Positions 21,587 to 33,700 of a DNA stretch of 64,000 bases are shown piece by piece. This stretch comes from Onchidella celtica (taxonomy: Eukaryota > Mollusca > Gastropoda > Systellommatophora > Onchidiidae). The position numbers were made by a program, and so were the translations under genes. Within the stretch, counting starts at the first letter, position 1; every line of letters begins with the position of its first letter. Where the stretch lies: positions 45,244,565 through 45,308,564 of the forward strand of contig OZ007579.1 in the NCBI GenBank assembly GCA_963931925.1. Direction: 5' to 3'. The notes under the pieces are model-generated. The model made no database searches. It saw nothing but the letters and a program-made list of their open reading frames with translations, and was not told the origin of the DNA.

Positions 21587-21589
<3 letters not shown>

Positions 21590-21871
21590 CGGTGGTGATA
21601 CTAGAACCATTTTGTTTCAATAAAAGTAACTTGTCGTGGCTGCAATGCTTTACAGGAATGCGCGTTCCTCTAGCATGCCCACAGAAGCGCTGAACCATAG
21701 CTCCCTTCTTAATCGTCGATCAGATGAGATAGCTCCTGGAGTTTTATTAACATTATTATTATTTCCGTATTTGCCAATAGCATCTGAAATTAGATATATA
21801 TACTTAGGAAATAATGGGAATGAAATAAAAAGGTTCAACAAATCTCAATAACAAAACAAGGTCCCTCCAAC

Positions 21872-21918
21872 AATAACAACAGCAACAGCAACAACAGCAG
21901 CAACAACAACAAAAACAA
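21872..21918 (+). repeat. CAA/CAG trinucleotide array
   Basis: Mixed ACAACAGCAACAACAAC units. The minus-strand poly-Cys ORF over it is an artefact of the array. Confidence 0.85.
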
Positions 21919-22503
21919 ATAAATTTAAAAAAGAAACGGCCGCAAAGGTTGTCCGAATGCCTAACATTATTAATTCTAATTTCCAAGAAAAAAAATGAGT
22001 GGGGGTTAATTCGGCTTGGACTTACAAAACGTCATTTAAAACAGTAAACAGGTTTTTTTTCATCTACCCAGGGCTCGCCTTTTTGCTTTTCTCGTCACAA
22101 ATCTTCTTCTCTCATTCCCATCTGTTTACGTTGAATTTGCTGAACGACAGATCATCGTCATAAACACTTCGAAACATTTGTAGTCCGGTGCTCACGAAGA
22201 CAATTATTATCATGGAGCATGGGGTGTGTTTTAGTTTTCCAAAGAAGAGAGTGAGCCATCGCAGGTAGGCCCATAGCCACAGTGTTTTCAGCGTGAAAAG
22301 GCTAGTTATGATGCCGATGGCTGATGCTCATGCTGGAACTCCGTGAAGAAGAGGGTTGGGTCCGTGGCAGTTTCAATAAAGCAGCAGGCCATACCAGTGC
22401 TAGAAAACAGGAATTGTTTTTGGGAAGCAGAGTGTCAATAAATCATTAAATGCAAGTGATTTTGGATTTTTGCCTGAAAGTTGAAAGAGAAATGCAAAAT
22501 TTT

Positions 22504-22772
22504 ATTGTTTTTCTGGGCTAGGACCTAGAATCTAGACTCTAGATCTAGGTGGCTACTAGGCAGTCTCTGAGTCTGTAAATTACACATAGATCTAGGGGCC
22601 GACAGTGTTACATGTTACAATACAATCAATTTATTCCGTAATTGTTTTTCTGGGCTAGGACCTAGAATCTAGACTCTAGATCTAGGTGGCTACTAGGCAG
22701 TCTCTGAGTCTGTAAATTACACATAGATCTAGATCTAGGGGCCGACAGTGTTACGTGTTACAATACAATCAA
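22504..22772 (+). repeat. 137-bp tandem duplication
   Basis: Two nearly identical units (22504-22640, 22641-22772), each beginning ATTGTTTTTCTGGGCTAGGA and rich in CTAGA/TCTAGATCTAG. High identity implies a recent duplication. Confidence 0.9.
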
Positions 22773-22844
22773 GACATGCATGTTTTTTTTTTGTTGCAAA
22801 TAAGGGAGATTGTTCTGCTGAAGATGGCTTTGCAAGAAGGCTGC

Positions 22845-23028
22845 CCTTATCCGTCAACATTTACGGCGGATACTGCCCAGGGTTATCCGCCGATAGTGTA
22901 GGTGGATACTCCCAGGTTTATCCGCCAACATTATCGGCAGATACTTGGGTTTATCCGGCAACACTATCGGCAGATCTTGGGCCGCCAACAGTATCAGCGG
23001 ATAAAGCTCGGGTTTATCCGCAGGTATT
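22845..23028 (+). repeat. ~33-bp minisatellite with TATCCGCC/GGCGGATA units
   Basis: About five diverged units of the form GTTTATCCGCCAACATTATC then GGCAGATACTTGG. Each holds TATCCGCC and a near-inverted GGCGGATA. It gives an open frame (22748-23083) only because the unit is near a multiple of three. Confidence 0.75.
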
Positions 23029-23079
23029 GGTGTTGACTAATGACAAACAACAACAACAACAAACAAACAAACAAGCAAA

Positions 23080-23410
23080 CTGAGTTTATTCCTAATGTTG
23101 TTGGATTAAAAAAAAAATTACCAAACAGATTGATTACTGATAAAATTGAAAAGACTTTTATCATAAAAGAAGAAAAAAAAACCTACCCAGTACCCTGCTG
23201 AGAATCGAACCACTGACCCCCGATTGACAGGTGTAGATACATGTAGCCTACCCAAAAAAGAAAACAACACTGGATTTATTCCGTTATTGTTCTTGGATTA
23301 AAAAAAAAAGATTGATTCCTGATAAAAAGACAATGAAAAAAAACCCTGCCGTGCTGAGAATGGAACCATGGCCCCCTGACTGACGAGCACAGGTGCTAAC
23401 AACCATGCTA
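23080..23410 (-). repeat. two tandem tRNA-derived SINE-like copies
   Basis: Units 23080-23250 and 23265-23410 share TTATTCC, TTGGATTAAAAAAAAA, GATTGATT and CTGATAAAA blocks. Read on the minus strand, each holds a pol III B-box-like GGTTCRATTCTC (unit 1 GGTTCGATTCTC, unit 2 GGTTCCATTCTC) followed within 30 bases by a T run. Unit 2 also has an A-box-like GTAGCATGGTTGTTAGC. The cloverleaf does not close, so these are SINE heads, not tRNA genes. Confidence 0.55.
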
Positions 23411-24544
23411 CTGAGAACCCTAAGTAACTGTGAGTGTGAGGAAAGTCTTACTAAATAAGCATGACCAAACCAAGAAACCCATATCAACGGATTAGACCTG
23501 AGAACCTTCGTATGTATCCATTAAATCATTAAAATTCCAGGTCTCTCCAATTTCAATATCGTTTTCAACACTCGCCCAATACGCATGTTGATCGCGTTGG
23601 GATAACAAGGGAGGAGGACGGAGTAAGGGTTCGAATCAGGGGAGATGACTCGCAAATACAGAATTTATGTTGACGGATAAAAAAAAATCCTAGGGGAAAT
23701 TTGATCTGACAGTATCGACGGATAAACACTCCATTGCAAGAATTAAGAAGGATTATAAATTGAAGCAGGTTGCATTTCATGTTTTGATTGTTAATTTTTA
23801 ATTGTCGAATTGTGCATTATCTGTAAACAGATCCAGACAGGGGACTAACTCATTAGCGGTGCACTATCTACCATGAAATTATTGAAATATTGCCATAAAG
23901 CACATATGACCTCCCTGGAATTAAGTAGAATTCTTCCCAAGGGTTGATAGAACAAGTGCCAAAAGAAGAAGCATGGTAACGAATGAATTAGATCTAGATC
24001 AAACATGTGAAACGAAATGAATGCGGTTTTGCGTCGACAAAAAAAAAAAAAGGTGCAGTAAACACTCATTAATTTAGACTGAGAGGACAAAGTTGAAAAA
24101 CAGTTAGATCTAGTCTAGATTAGATCTAAATTGAGAAGAGAATCATCATTATCTTGTGGTTCTCAAACATCTGAAAATGTCAAATTTTTATGTCCGTTTC
24201 ACATTGAGCTATAATCACTATTGTTCTGCATTGATCTCTTGAAGTGTGGTGAGGATAAGATTTAAATCATTAATTTAAATTAGATGAAGGCTACATGCCA
24301 TGTAGCCAAAACACTCACAACAACTGAATTTTTACTCCCAACTAGTGGCAAATTTCTGAACATGTTATCGTGATCATCGATGATGTATCAACAAGAAGGT
24401 TACTGTGGCCAGTCAGCTATCTAGGGACCTAATCCTAACCCTGCTTTAAAAAGTCCACTGAGGAGACACAAACCCAATTTGGCCACATATCGTAAATAGT
24501 CACTCCTTTATACTGATGATGTACATTTTTCTTTTCTACTGCAG

Positions 24545-24794
24545 ATGGCACTGTCCATAGGTCAAAGCTGGTCATGCATAAGAGAAAGTCATGTGTGCAG
24601 ATGCTGTGGTCGGATGCACAGACTTCTAACTTCCCCTTCTCCGGCCTACAATCTGGTCCCTCAACGCAATAATTGGAGAAAAAATTTGGCTAAGAGGGAA
24701 GCAAAGAAACAAGTAGTGCATGAATACGTGGGAGAGAATGTTACGAAGACATCCATAATCTATGCCTGGGGAGGAGCAGTATCCGGAGCACTAG
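24545..24794 (+). CDS. RCC1L: RCC1L exon 1 (first coding)
   Basis: Encodes the Arg/Lys-rich N-terminus and the first strand IIYAWGGAVSGALG. Ends in phase 1 before GTAAGT. The Met start is the first in frame; CTACTGCAG directly before it is a probable splice acceptor. Confidence 0.88.
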
Positions 24795-27700
24795 GTAAGT
24801 CATTTTTTAGTGGACAGTACTATTTATGCTACTTAGACTAATTTGTCAGTGTTTGCATCTTACTATAAAGTATAATTGAGCTAGAGGGTGAGCCTGTAAG
24901 CAGCTAAAACTTCGCGACTACGCTATAAAAAATTACGAAACTTAGTGTACTGCATCAAATTTTAACAAAGAGTTACGTGGACACATTCATTTTGAACAAA
25001 AATAACTCTTTACTGTTATTTATATTAAAATTTTTGTGAGCCGCAAAAACAGACGCATCTTTTTTCACGATAGAACTGAAAAGTGTGACCGGAAATTTCC
25101 TCCTTGACCTCTCTTTACACATTGGTGGTCGAAAGATCAACGTTATCATATCTGTGTATTTCTACATGAAATTGTGGTGTAACTGTAAGTTCTATTCGTC
25201 AATGCATTGAATCCAAATAGCTTTTTTAATGTAGCCTAGATCTAGATAATACAAATTACAATTAGGCTCGGTACTGGAAAATTTGCAAGATTTATATTGC
25301 ACGCTCTGGGTAGTTTAATCAATATTCTGAATAATGATAATTTACTATATTTAAATTCATATAAATAAATGGGCACTGCAGCACACAGGTTATACAATAA
25401 AACAAAATCAGAATTCTAATGCAGTTGAAGATAGCAGACTGCTTGTAATTTGACTTTTAATCAAAGTCGTGTACGGCGATGAAAAGATTAATAGCATCTG
25501 CCTCAGACTGCAAGACAGGAATGGTGCGTCCTGTGGTCTGAGGCATCATTTTGCCCCTTCATCTTGGTATCTGACCAATGTGTCACTTTGTGCTTCCATA
25601 AATTGACGGAGATGCTGTGCTCCGAAAATCCAAGACTCATATTAGTTTTACATTTCTACAATTTTTTGTTTGGCATGCCCTCCCTTTTCCTTTGCGTTTT
25701 ATTGTATCATTACTGTATTATTCTTTTACGAGGCTTTGCTATATACAACTTTTTCCTTTTGCTATATTTTGTCATTACCCGGGATAAGGCTGAGCTCTGA
25801 TGCCCTCTCTGGTTAAATACTGTCATGTGAACCAACACCCTCATCGTAGCCTCCCCACCCACCCCTTTGTCCGTATCAAACATCTATTGTGTAGCTGATG
25901 GAAGAAAGTGCACATAGGTCTAGTGTTATCAATTCATTATTCATGACTGTGTGCGAAGGTAAAAGTCCACTCAGAGTAGGCCTTTCCCAATTCAAAACAA
26001 CCATGAGTAATGATCACCCCATGGGTCTTCATGAACAAAAAAGTTTGGAGCACAAAAGCAAACTCCAAAAGAACTTCTACAGCATTTCAAATCTCCAAAT
26101 GTAAAAGAGAACCTTCAAAACTTCATGCCAATCCAAGCTGTATGAGCTGCTGTGGGTCTTGTTTAAAATCTGGTGACTTTTTTCATAGAGATGAGACGGC
26201 AAAGTTTGCATAATCCGAGAATATCACATATATATACATATTGGGGCATCATTACAGGTATTGCCAGTTATCTTCGTCCAGATGTGAAATTTATCGGCCG
26301 CCGATTCTTATTGAACAAGATCAACAGACCTGCACGAGTGCGGTTCTTTGATGTCCATCGATTAAAGGTAAGTTTTAGTGTAATAGCCTGGTTGTTGTGG
26401 AATCACCTCCCTGATAGTGCTGCCATCGTAATATGTCTTGAGCTTCATAAACATTGCAAAGATGCATCTTTGTGAAGATATTCTGCTTTTCCCCCAAGTA
26501 GTTTCAAAAAAAAAACAAAAAACCAGTGAGAAAGAGAGAGAATAAGATTATAGGTAAGACAAATTGTCATTTTCTGGCAAATGTACCCTTCATTGTTTCC
26601 AACCTAGTATTGATTTACGCATGATGTAAATTTTTTTCTTCTCTCTCTGTCTCTGTCTTGTTTCTTTTCCACAATTTAGCTTTGACTTTGTGCCAAGCCC
26701 TGGTGTGACCCTATAGGTTTTCTGTCTTTTTTTTTTTGTAATGATTTGCTTACATCCTGCATTGGTCTCTTTTACTTGACATCAGACTTCACAGAATGTG
26801 TGTTTCAGCAAAGTTTTGAGGGTCCCAGGAAGGGGGGATACCGTAAGGCCAACATCAAAATTTAGGATGACATAAGTGAAGCAAAACAATATCTATCCCT
26901 GTTCATTGTTTCAGCCCCTGGACATCGCTTGTGGATATGGATTCACAGTGACTGCGGTCAAGATGCATAATAAACGGATGCTGCTTGGAACTGGCATGAA
27001 TACGGACTCACAGCTTGGATATCATGAGGCTCCAAAAGGATCAGGTGTGGTGGTTTTTTTAATACTAGTATGAAACTCAGTAATACAAACAGGGGGTTAA
27101 AATGGTTTAGTAGTGTGAAAAATAGAGTTTACAGACCATAATGCAAAGGCAAGAATTCCAGTATTTACAACTACATGGTAAGATTCAGTAGGCACCAAGA
27201 AGTTTATTCAATGAATATCCATTCATAACATGTCATTAAATCCCTCCTTTTAGCTAAGAGTTCAAATATTTGCAAGCATTTTGAAGATTATTCCTTGGTC
27301 ACATCCATTTGTTTGCTCTTAGTCTCAGATACCTGTTAGGTCCACAGCCGTATTTCATTTCTTCATGCTTAATTTCAGAAGGATCTGATCAATAGTTTTC
27401 AAGCCCCTTAGTGGAAAAGGGATTTTCTTAAATTTTTATATTTATAGGATTGTTACTCACTGTCATATATCCAAAATTCATTTCATTTAGATCCAGAATA
27501 GTTAACTGAGATTATATTTGATGTTTCAGGAGGCTTTGGAGAGCTTATCTGAGGAAAAGGAGATTTGATGCATGATGTTAATGTGCTGGATCTGACAAAT
27601 TTCAGCTATTATTTAAATGTCTTTGATGTCAGCATATCTCAAGATCCATTTTTCATCTGGATTGCTGTTAAGTGTGGGGATTATGAGTATTACTAGTCAG

Positions 27701-30700
27701 TCCGCTCACTCGGGAATACACAAATTTGATGTTTAAAGTTGAGTTGCGATCACCAATGTGTCAATTGAGGCGCAGAGTGAAATTTCCTGTCATACTTTTT
27801 AATGTCTTTTTTTTCCCTGCTCAAAGTGTCAGAAAAACACTTTCTTCTGTTCATCTCATTTGGGGCTCAAAATCAACAAAAGTGTTAAAAATATAGGGAA
27901 CTTGAAGGCGTTTTGAAATATGCCCAAGTGGACCTTTATGTCTTTCCATGGATAATGATATCTGCAGAATTTAAGGCTCAGGGGTCAAAAAGCCTTTCAT
28001 GAATAATTTGGAGGCCTTACTTCCTTTGCAATGTGATTATTAGATGATATTTGTGTGTGTCTCAGGGAGAGTGTTGGACCAGCTCATAGAACCAGGGAGA
28101 ATACGACTTCCACTGGAGAGACCTGACGACTGTAGAGTGACCTCTATGGCTTGTGGTCGAGCTCATGTGGCAGTGGTGGTGGAGAATGAAGGAGGTCAGA
28201 CTCCAAGTTTCCGACTATTTTCTGATTTATTTTTGTTTTCATTTAGTTCCTTTCTTCTTTGTGTGTCTCATCATGGAGTCAGATGAGCTTTGGGTGAGGG
28301 ACATTTTCAGAGGACGGACATGAAACTGCTATGAGTTATGGGCATTGATCTTTTCTTATTATGCCAGACTGAAAAACTGCAAGGATAAATGAATTTCTAC
28401 ATTTGAGAAGTGTCAAGTAAAGAGGAAGATGGTGATGACAGTATCGTTAGTGTTCCCTTAAACAGAAGAATCAGAAAACTTTTATTTTAACACATCTGGT
28501 CAAGTAACAATGCATTTTTGAAAGTTTGCTAAAATTGAAGTTATTTTCGTCACAGGAGTCTATAACCAAGATCATTCGATGTGGCTTTGAATTTAATTGA
28601 TATAATATGAAAATTGAGGTTTTGAATTTTTGGGTTGCTACAGTTATAGGAGGTTGTAACAGTTGATGTAAATTTCAGCACGTTATGATAGGGAGAGTCA
28701 GGTGATCTCAACTGCTACCCTTTAAAAACAAAACTGTCTCGAACTGTTGTAGAAATAAATGAAAACAGGATCAGATGAATACTTAACACTAACGTTTAAT
28801 AACTGTAGATGAACGCTGGATACCTCACAACTTACTTACGGGGAAGGCATGCAACTCTAACTATAAAACTTAGACTGGATCTTGCACACACACAATTGTC
28901 TGGCTTGCCCCTATATATATATATGTACAGATGGAAGGTTCACGAAATGGCTGCACGTCACTCGTCCAATCACACACAAGGACGTCACTATAACACGTCA
29001 CCCCGAGGCCAACCTAGCGCAGTCTCGAATACTCGAACGTTCCGGGTTTTCCCAAAATAGAACAGTGCTCGACCTCGAAGGAGCGTAAACTGCTGGCGGG
29101 AAGGGGGAAGAGAGGCGCACGGGGCAAAAGGGGAGACAGCGCAAATATCCGAGAACAATCGAGACACTGCAGAGATGGTGATGATATATATAATATGCTA
29201 TGATCACCCTCGACCCACACAACGCACTGTGCAGGGATAGCCACTGGCCAGACAGCCGATCGTTCGCATGTTGCCGATAACTTTGACTGTCGGGCCAAGC
29301 GGGTCCTTTTGAACAAGTGCGTAAGGTTGACTTTAGGACGCAGTAACAACAATAGTGGTGGATAAATCGTAAGGGACCCCTATATTTGGATAAAGTACTT
29401 GTGATGAGATGCAATAAGTTCTGTTGTTAAATAGAAGGTCCATAATCAAGAACTTCCTGCATTTACATGCAGTTTAACACATGCTTTATCCTTTTTCCAA
29501 GAGCTGTGCACTTGTTTTGTCCCTAAGTCAGCCATTCAGGTGAACAAATTATTTTTTAAGCCAGGCACTTAATTTACTAACCACATGTATCGTGACATTG
29601 CCTTCTCCCCTCCTGAACTATGTAAAGGTTCCACAAAATGTGGTGTGAGTTTTCTTAGCACACCTTTAGCAAGAGATTTGATTTCCAGCTTGTACAGTAC
29701 ATACATGTACTGAAAAGCGGTTTAATCAGAGCAACACAATATCTCTCTAATTACCACATCAAATACAGACAACCAACAACAAAGTTGGTAATTTTCTCCC
29801 AGTTTCCTTTGATGAAAAACCTACCGACAGACGCCCTTATGCAGCATGCCATAGTATTACATTGGAATTCATCATTACAGACAGAGAGCAGTTTCTCAAA
29901 TACGCAGATGGCCCCTTTCTTCTCATTTCACATGTAGACTACAACCAGCATCAAAGTAAAAGTTTCCCCAAGATTTTCCCCAGTTCAAACTTCAGACCGT
30001 CAGTACTATTACATGAATATGACGAATAGTTACGAATAGTTGCATTGTAATAAACATAATCGAGCGATACAATTTTAAGACATAATAGGGGTGACAGAAT
30101 AGATAAACAAGAGAAAATACTGTGGAAAAGAAAATGCGAAAAAAAAAGCAATGTTGCGGCAACCGAATAAACAAAACACGAGGAGTAGCGCTGCTATACA
30201 ATATATTAGCCTCCCGCAGGACCCAGTTTGCAATATGTAGGCCACAGTATTGGCCTCGCATGTTGCACAGGGAGGCCAATATAGTGGTCTATGCAGTATG
30301 CTACTGTTACAGGAGGGGGGAGGGGGGGGGGGGGGGCTGAGATTGAAAAGCATTTTGGTCAGTCTCCATTGTGGTGCATGCGTCAATAATTGTATTGAAG
30401 CAAATAACTAAATAAATAAATGTGAGTGTGCATGGGAAAACCCACAATAAGTATTGTTTGGGTTTTATTTCTCACGCGGGGTTTTGCAACATACAACCTT
30501 TTCTTTTTGCCCAATTTTGACTTTGCTTATAGCCCTGCTGCGACCCCACAGTTTTTCTGTGGTTTTTATGATATTTCACAATAAGTCGGCAACATGAGAT
30601 TTTGAGTTCTGTACATATGATAAAAGACACACATTTCTGATAAATTGAAGTCAGTGACCCCCCTAAAACAAGGTTTTGAGAAAACGACATTTAATCCTAT

Positions 30701-33700
30701 AAGTGGCAATAGCCAACTGACCAAGTAATATTGGAGTGATTGATGTTAGGAGACCGTTGTCTAATAACTATGCAGTTATAGAGATCATAGTGAGTAGTGT
30801 TCACTGCTCATCTACAGTTTACCCTGTAACATGCCACGGTCCCCTAAACAACAGCCAAGTTGGAAGTTTGTGTCGGACCCATGTTTTCACTTCAAAGCCA
30901 TTTTTCTCAAAATCAGCTCTGCCGACTTATTGTGGGTTTTCTCATGCACAAATAAAAAAAAACAAAAAAACAAATAGATATATAAGTAGATAACTGTTTG
31001 AATAAATGCATGAATAGCGGCTAAAGCAATGGATTTTATCATTTTATTCCCTGTAAGGCAGAGGTCATTGTAACGTAAGCCTAGAAAGAGGAAAAAAATG
31101 TTTGCATCAATCACTTGGAGATGAAGGTGCATACATGAGGGTAATATTTTCTTTGTTGTTTTGCCACTCTACATCTGGACCCCAAAAAGGCTGCTGTTTA
31201 TGAAGACTATCCTGAGGACTGGATCCAGCTGAAGTCTTTTGTAACTCAGAACTGTCAATTACTGAATTCTGCTAGGGCTGGATTACAATTTTGTAGGCCC
31301 CCTGTTCAGTGTTCGTGTGTTTGATTGTTTTGTTTGTTTATTTGTTGTTGTTGTTGCTTCTTTTTCGGGGTGGAATTGTGGCGAAATATCCTTGCATTTG
31401 AGTTCGTTTGTAATTTGCTTTAAGGCTAAGCGCTGAGTCCCCCTGTAATAATTGATAGAAAAGCACAAATTTCGGATTCTTGAAATCAGTTTATTATCGT
31501 ATGTCATATGAATTATTATAATACCTACCAACAATTCTATAAATATAATGCTATTTGTTTTAAGGAGAAGAACCTGCAATAAAAATTAGGGTAAAGTTTG
31601 GATATTTGTAATTTCACTTAATATCTAGAGGCTTTCAGCTGATGCACGCTCCTGCTCTGCAGCCCTTAAAGCCCATGTCTTAAGCTGGCACTGAAGTCTG
31701 CATGGCTGGCTGCTATCAGACTGATTTAGGTCTTTACTTTATCAGCTGTACGCTCACACTTTGTATTTTTGTTGCAGTGTTTACTTTAGGAAACAATGCT
31801 TATGGTCAGTGTGGCCGGACTGTGGTGGAGGGAGAACAATACAGGTGAGTTTTGCTTGGTACATGTAGTGGTTATCATGGTGAGGGAACCTGACTCTGTT
31901 GTCACATTCAACATTTTTGGACAGGTACGATAACTTGTTATTCATAAAAGATATACTTTCCGGTGAATCATACAGCAAAAGAGTGTAAATGTGGCCAAGA
32001 AAAAAGTTTTATTTCACAGAGTCCCACAGTAAAGAGTCACCAACATCAAGCAAGTGGTATGTATACTAGTTTTGAAAGCTTCTTGTAGAAATTCGTATAT
32101 AATGCAATCATGCCTACAATATGATTTCCCCTACTTCAGTTTTAAAAATGGGGGTAAAGATGTTCGCTTCATGTTTAATGTGAGTCCTGACATTGGAAAC
32201 TTCAGTTGGTGTATGTAAAACATTTTGACAACTTGTTGTGGCTGCAGTTGGTGTTTGTAAAACATTTTGACAACTTGTTGTGGCCGCAGTTGGTGTATGT
32301 AAAACATTTTGACAACTTGTCGTGGCTGCAGTTGGTGTATGTACAGTGGAACTTGGTCATAACGAGAGGTCATGTTCCACCAAAAATGTCTCGTTATAAC
32401 AAAGGTCTCGCTATTCCAGGAAAGGGTAAAAAAGGCAAGGCAAGGGGTTAAAATATGCCACTATGTGCAGGATATGCTAACCCTGCACAGTGCGTTGTGT
32501 GGGACGAGGGTGATCATAGCATATATATATGCAGTGTCTCGATTGTTCTCGGAGATAATGAAAAATAATGGTTACTTCTCTTGTTGGCATGTCCTGTCGA
32601 TCAATGTAGGCCCAGTATCAAACTGACGGCAGATCTCGGTACTTTAAAAAAAATTTTTTTTATTTGTCTTTATGTGCTGACAGTAGCCATGTTTCGATCA
32701 AATTACGAGAGAGACAGATTCAAAAGTTAGAGGTAGACGAGTAACAGATTGGTCGCGTGTTTGTAACGAGTGTAGGCATGTGGTCACGAAGCCCAGTGTA
32801 GACAAAGAGCATACGAGGCGCGGTGATCAATTACGATCAAAGACTGTGCTGCGAGTAATGATTGCCTTGCGAGCTGTGGCCCCACCTGGCCATCTTTTGC
32901 TTAGGCCTAGTAATAAGTATGCTTTCTCTCCCGTCAATCCCATTGACCTTTGCTGTGACAGCACACTCTCTGATCACTACTTGTGTACTCGCAGCACGGT
33001 CTTTGATCCGCGTAAATCACTACCGGTAAATTTTTTGGTTGCTTGGGTGGTGGCATAGTGTGCGGTCAGTAAGAAAAGAAAGCTTCTTTGGTATATAAGC
33101 AAGATCTTAACTCTCGTCCCACATTGAGTGAACTCGTCCACGTAACGCCCCGTGCGGGGATAGCCAGCGGCCAGTCAGCCGATCGTTTGCGTGTTGCCGA
33201 TAACCTCGGCAGTCGGGTCAATCGGGTCCTTGTGAACATGTGTATCATGTTTACTTTAGGACGTAATAACAATAGTGGTGGATAAATCATAAGTGACCCC
33301 TATGATGTTTGGATAAAGTACTTGTGATGATATGCAGTAAGTTTTATTGTTAAATGGAAGGCCCAAAGTCAAGAATTTTGTGCATTAACATGCCGTTTAA
33401 CACGTGTTTTATCATTTTCCCAAGACCTCAGCGCTTTTTCTGTCTGTAAGTCAGGCCATTCAATTGAACAAATTCCTTTTTAAGCCAGACGCTTAATACT
33501 AACCACATGTATCGTGGCATTGCCTTCTCCCTCCTCTACTATGGAAAGCTTCCGCGTGCTATGGTGTTAGTTTTAGCGAGAGGTTTGATTTCCAGCTCGT
33601 AGAGCACATACATTTGCTGAAAAGCGGTTTAATCAAAGGAACACAATATCTCTCTAATTACCACATCAAATAAAGACAACGACCAACAACAAAATCAGTC

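Larger units (their letters stand above)
28195..31777 (+). other. RCC1L intron 4 (repeat-rich)
   Basis: 3.6 kb holding repeat F (28455-28650, related to 57910-58130), an unclassified AT-rich segment, repeat A copy 1 (29205-30287), an imperfect inverted repeat around 30570 and 30937 (CACAATAAGTCGGCA and complement), and repeat D copy 2 (31460-31690). Confidence 0.6.

Noticed and set aside
21804-21986. Poly-Cys ORF on the minus strand
   Set aside because: Product of a CAA/CAG trinucleotide array.
23610-23650. Plus-strand tRNA-like GGGTTCGAATC block
   Set aside because: No closing acceptor stem or anticodon arm; treated as a SINE-head candidate only.
29014-29414. Overlapping minus-strand ORFs of 112 and 138 codons
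   Set aside because: They fall across a junction between an unclassified repeat and repeat A, with no family signature or splice context.
32206-32345. Regularly spaced repeats resembling a CRISPR array
   Set aside because: Units are contiguous 42-bp tandem repeats without variable spacers, in a eukaryotic intron.
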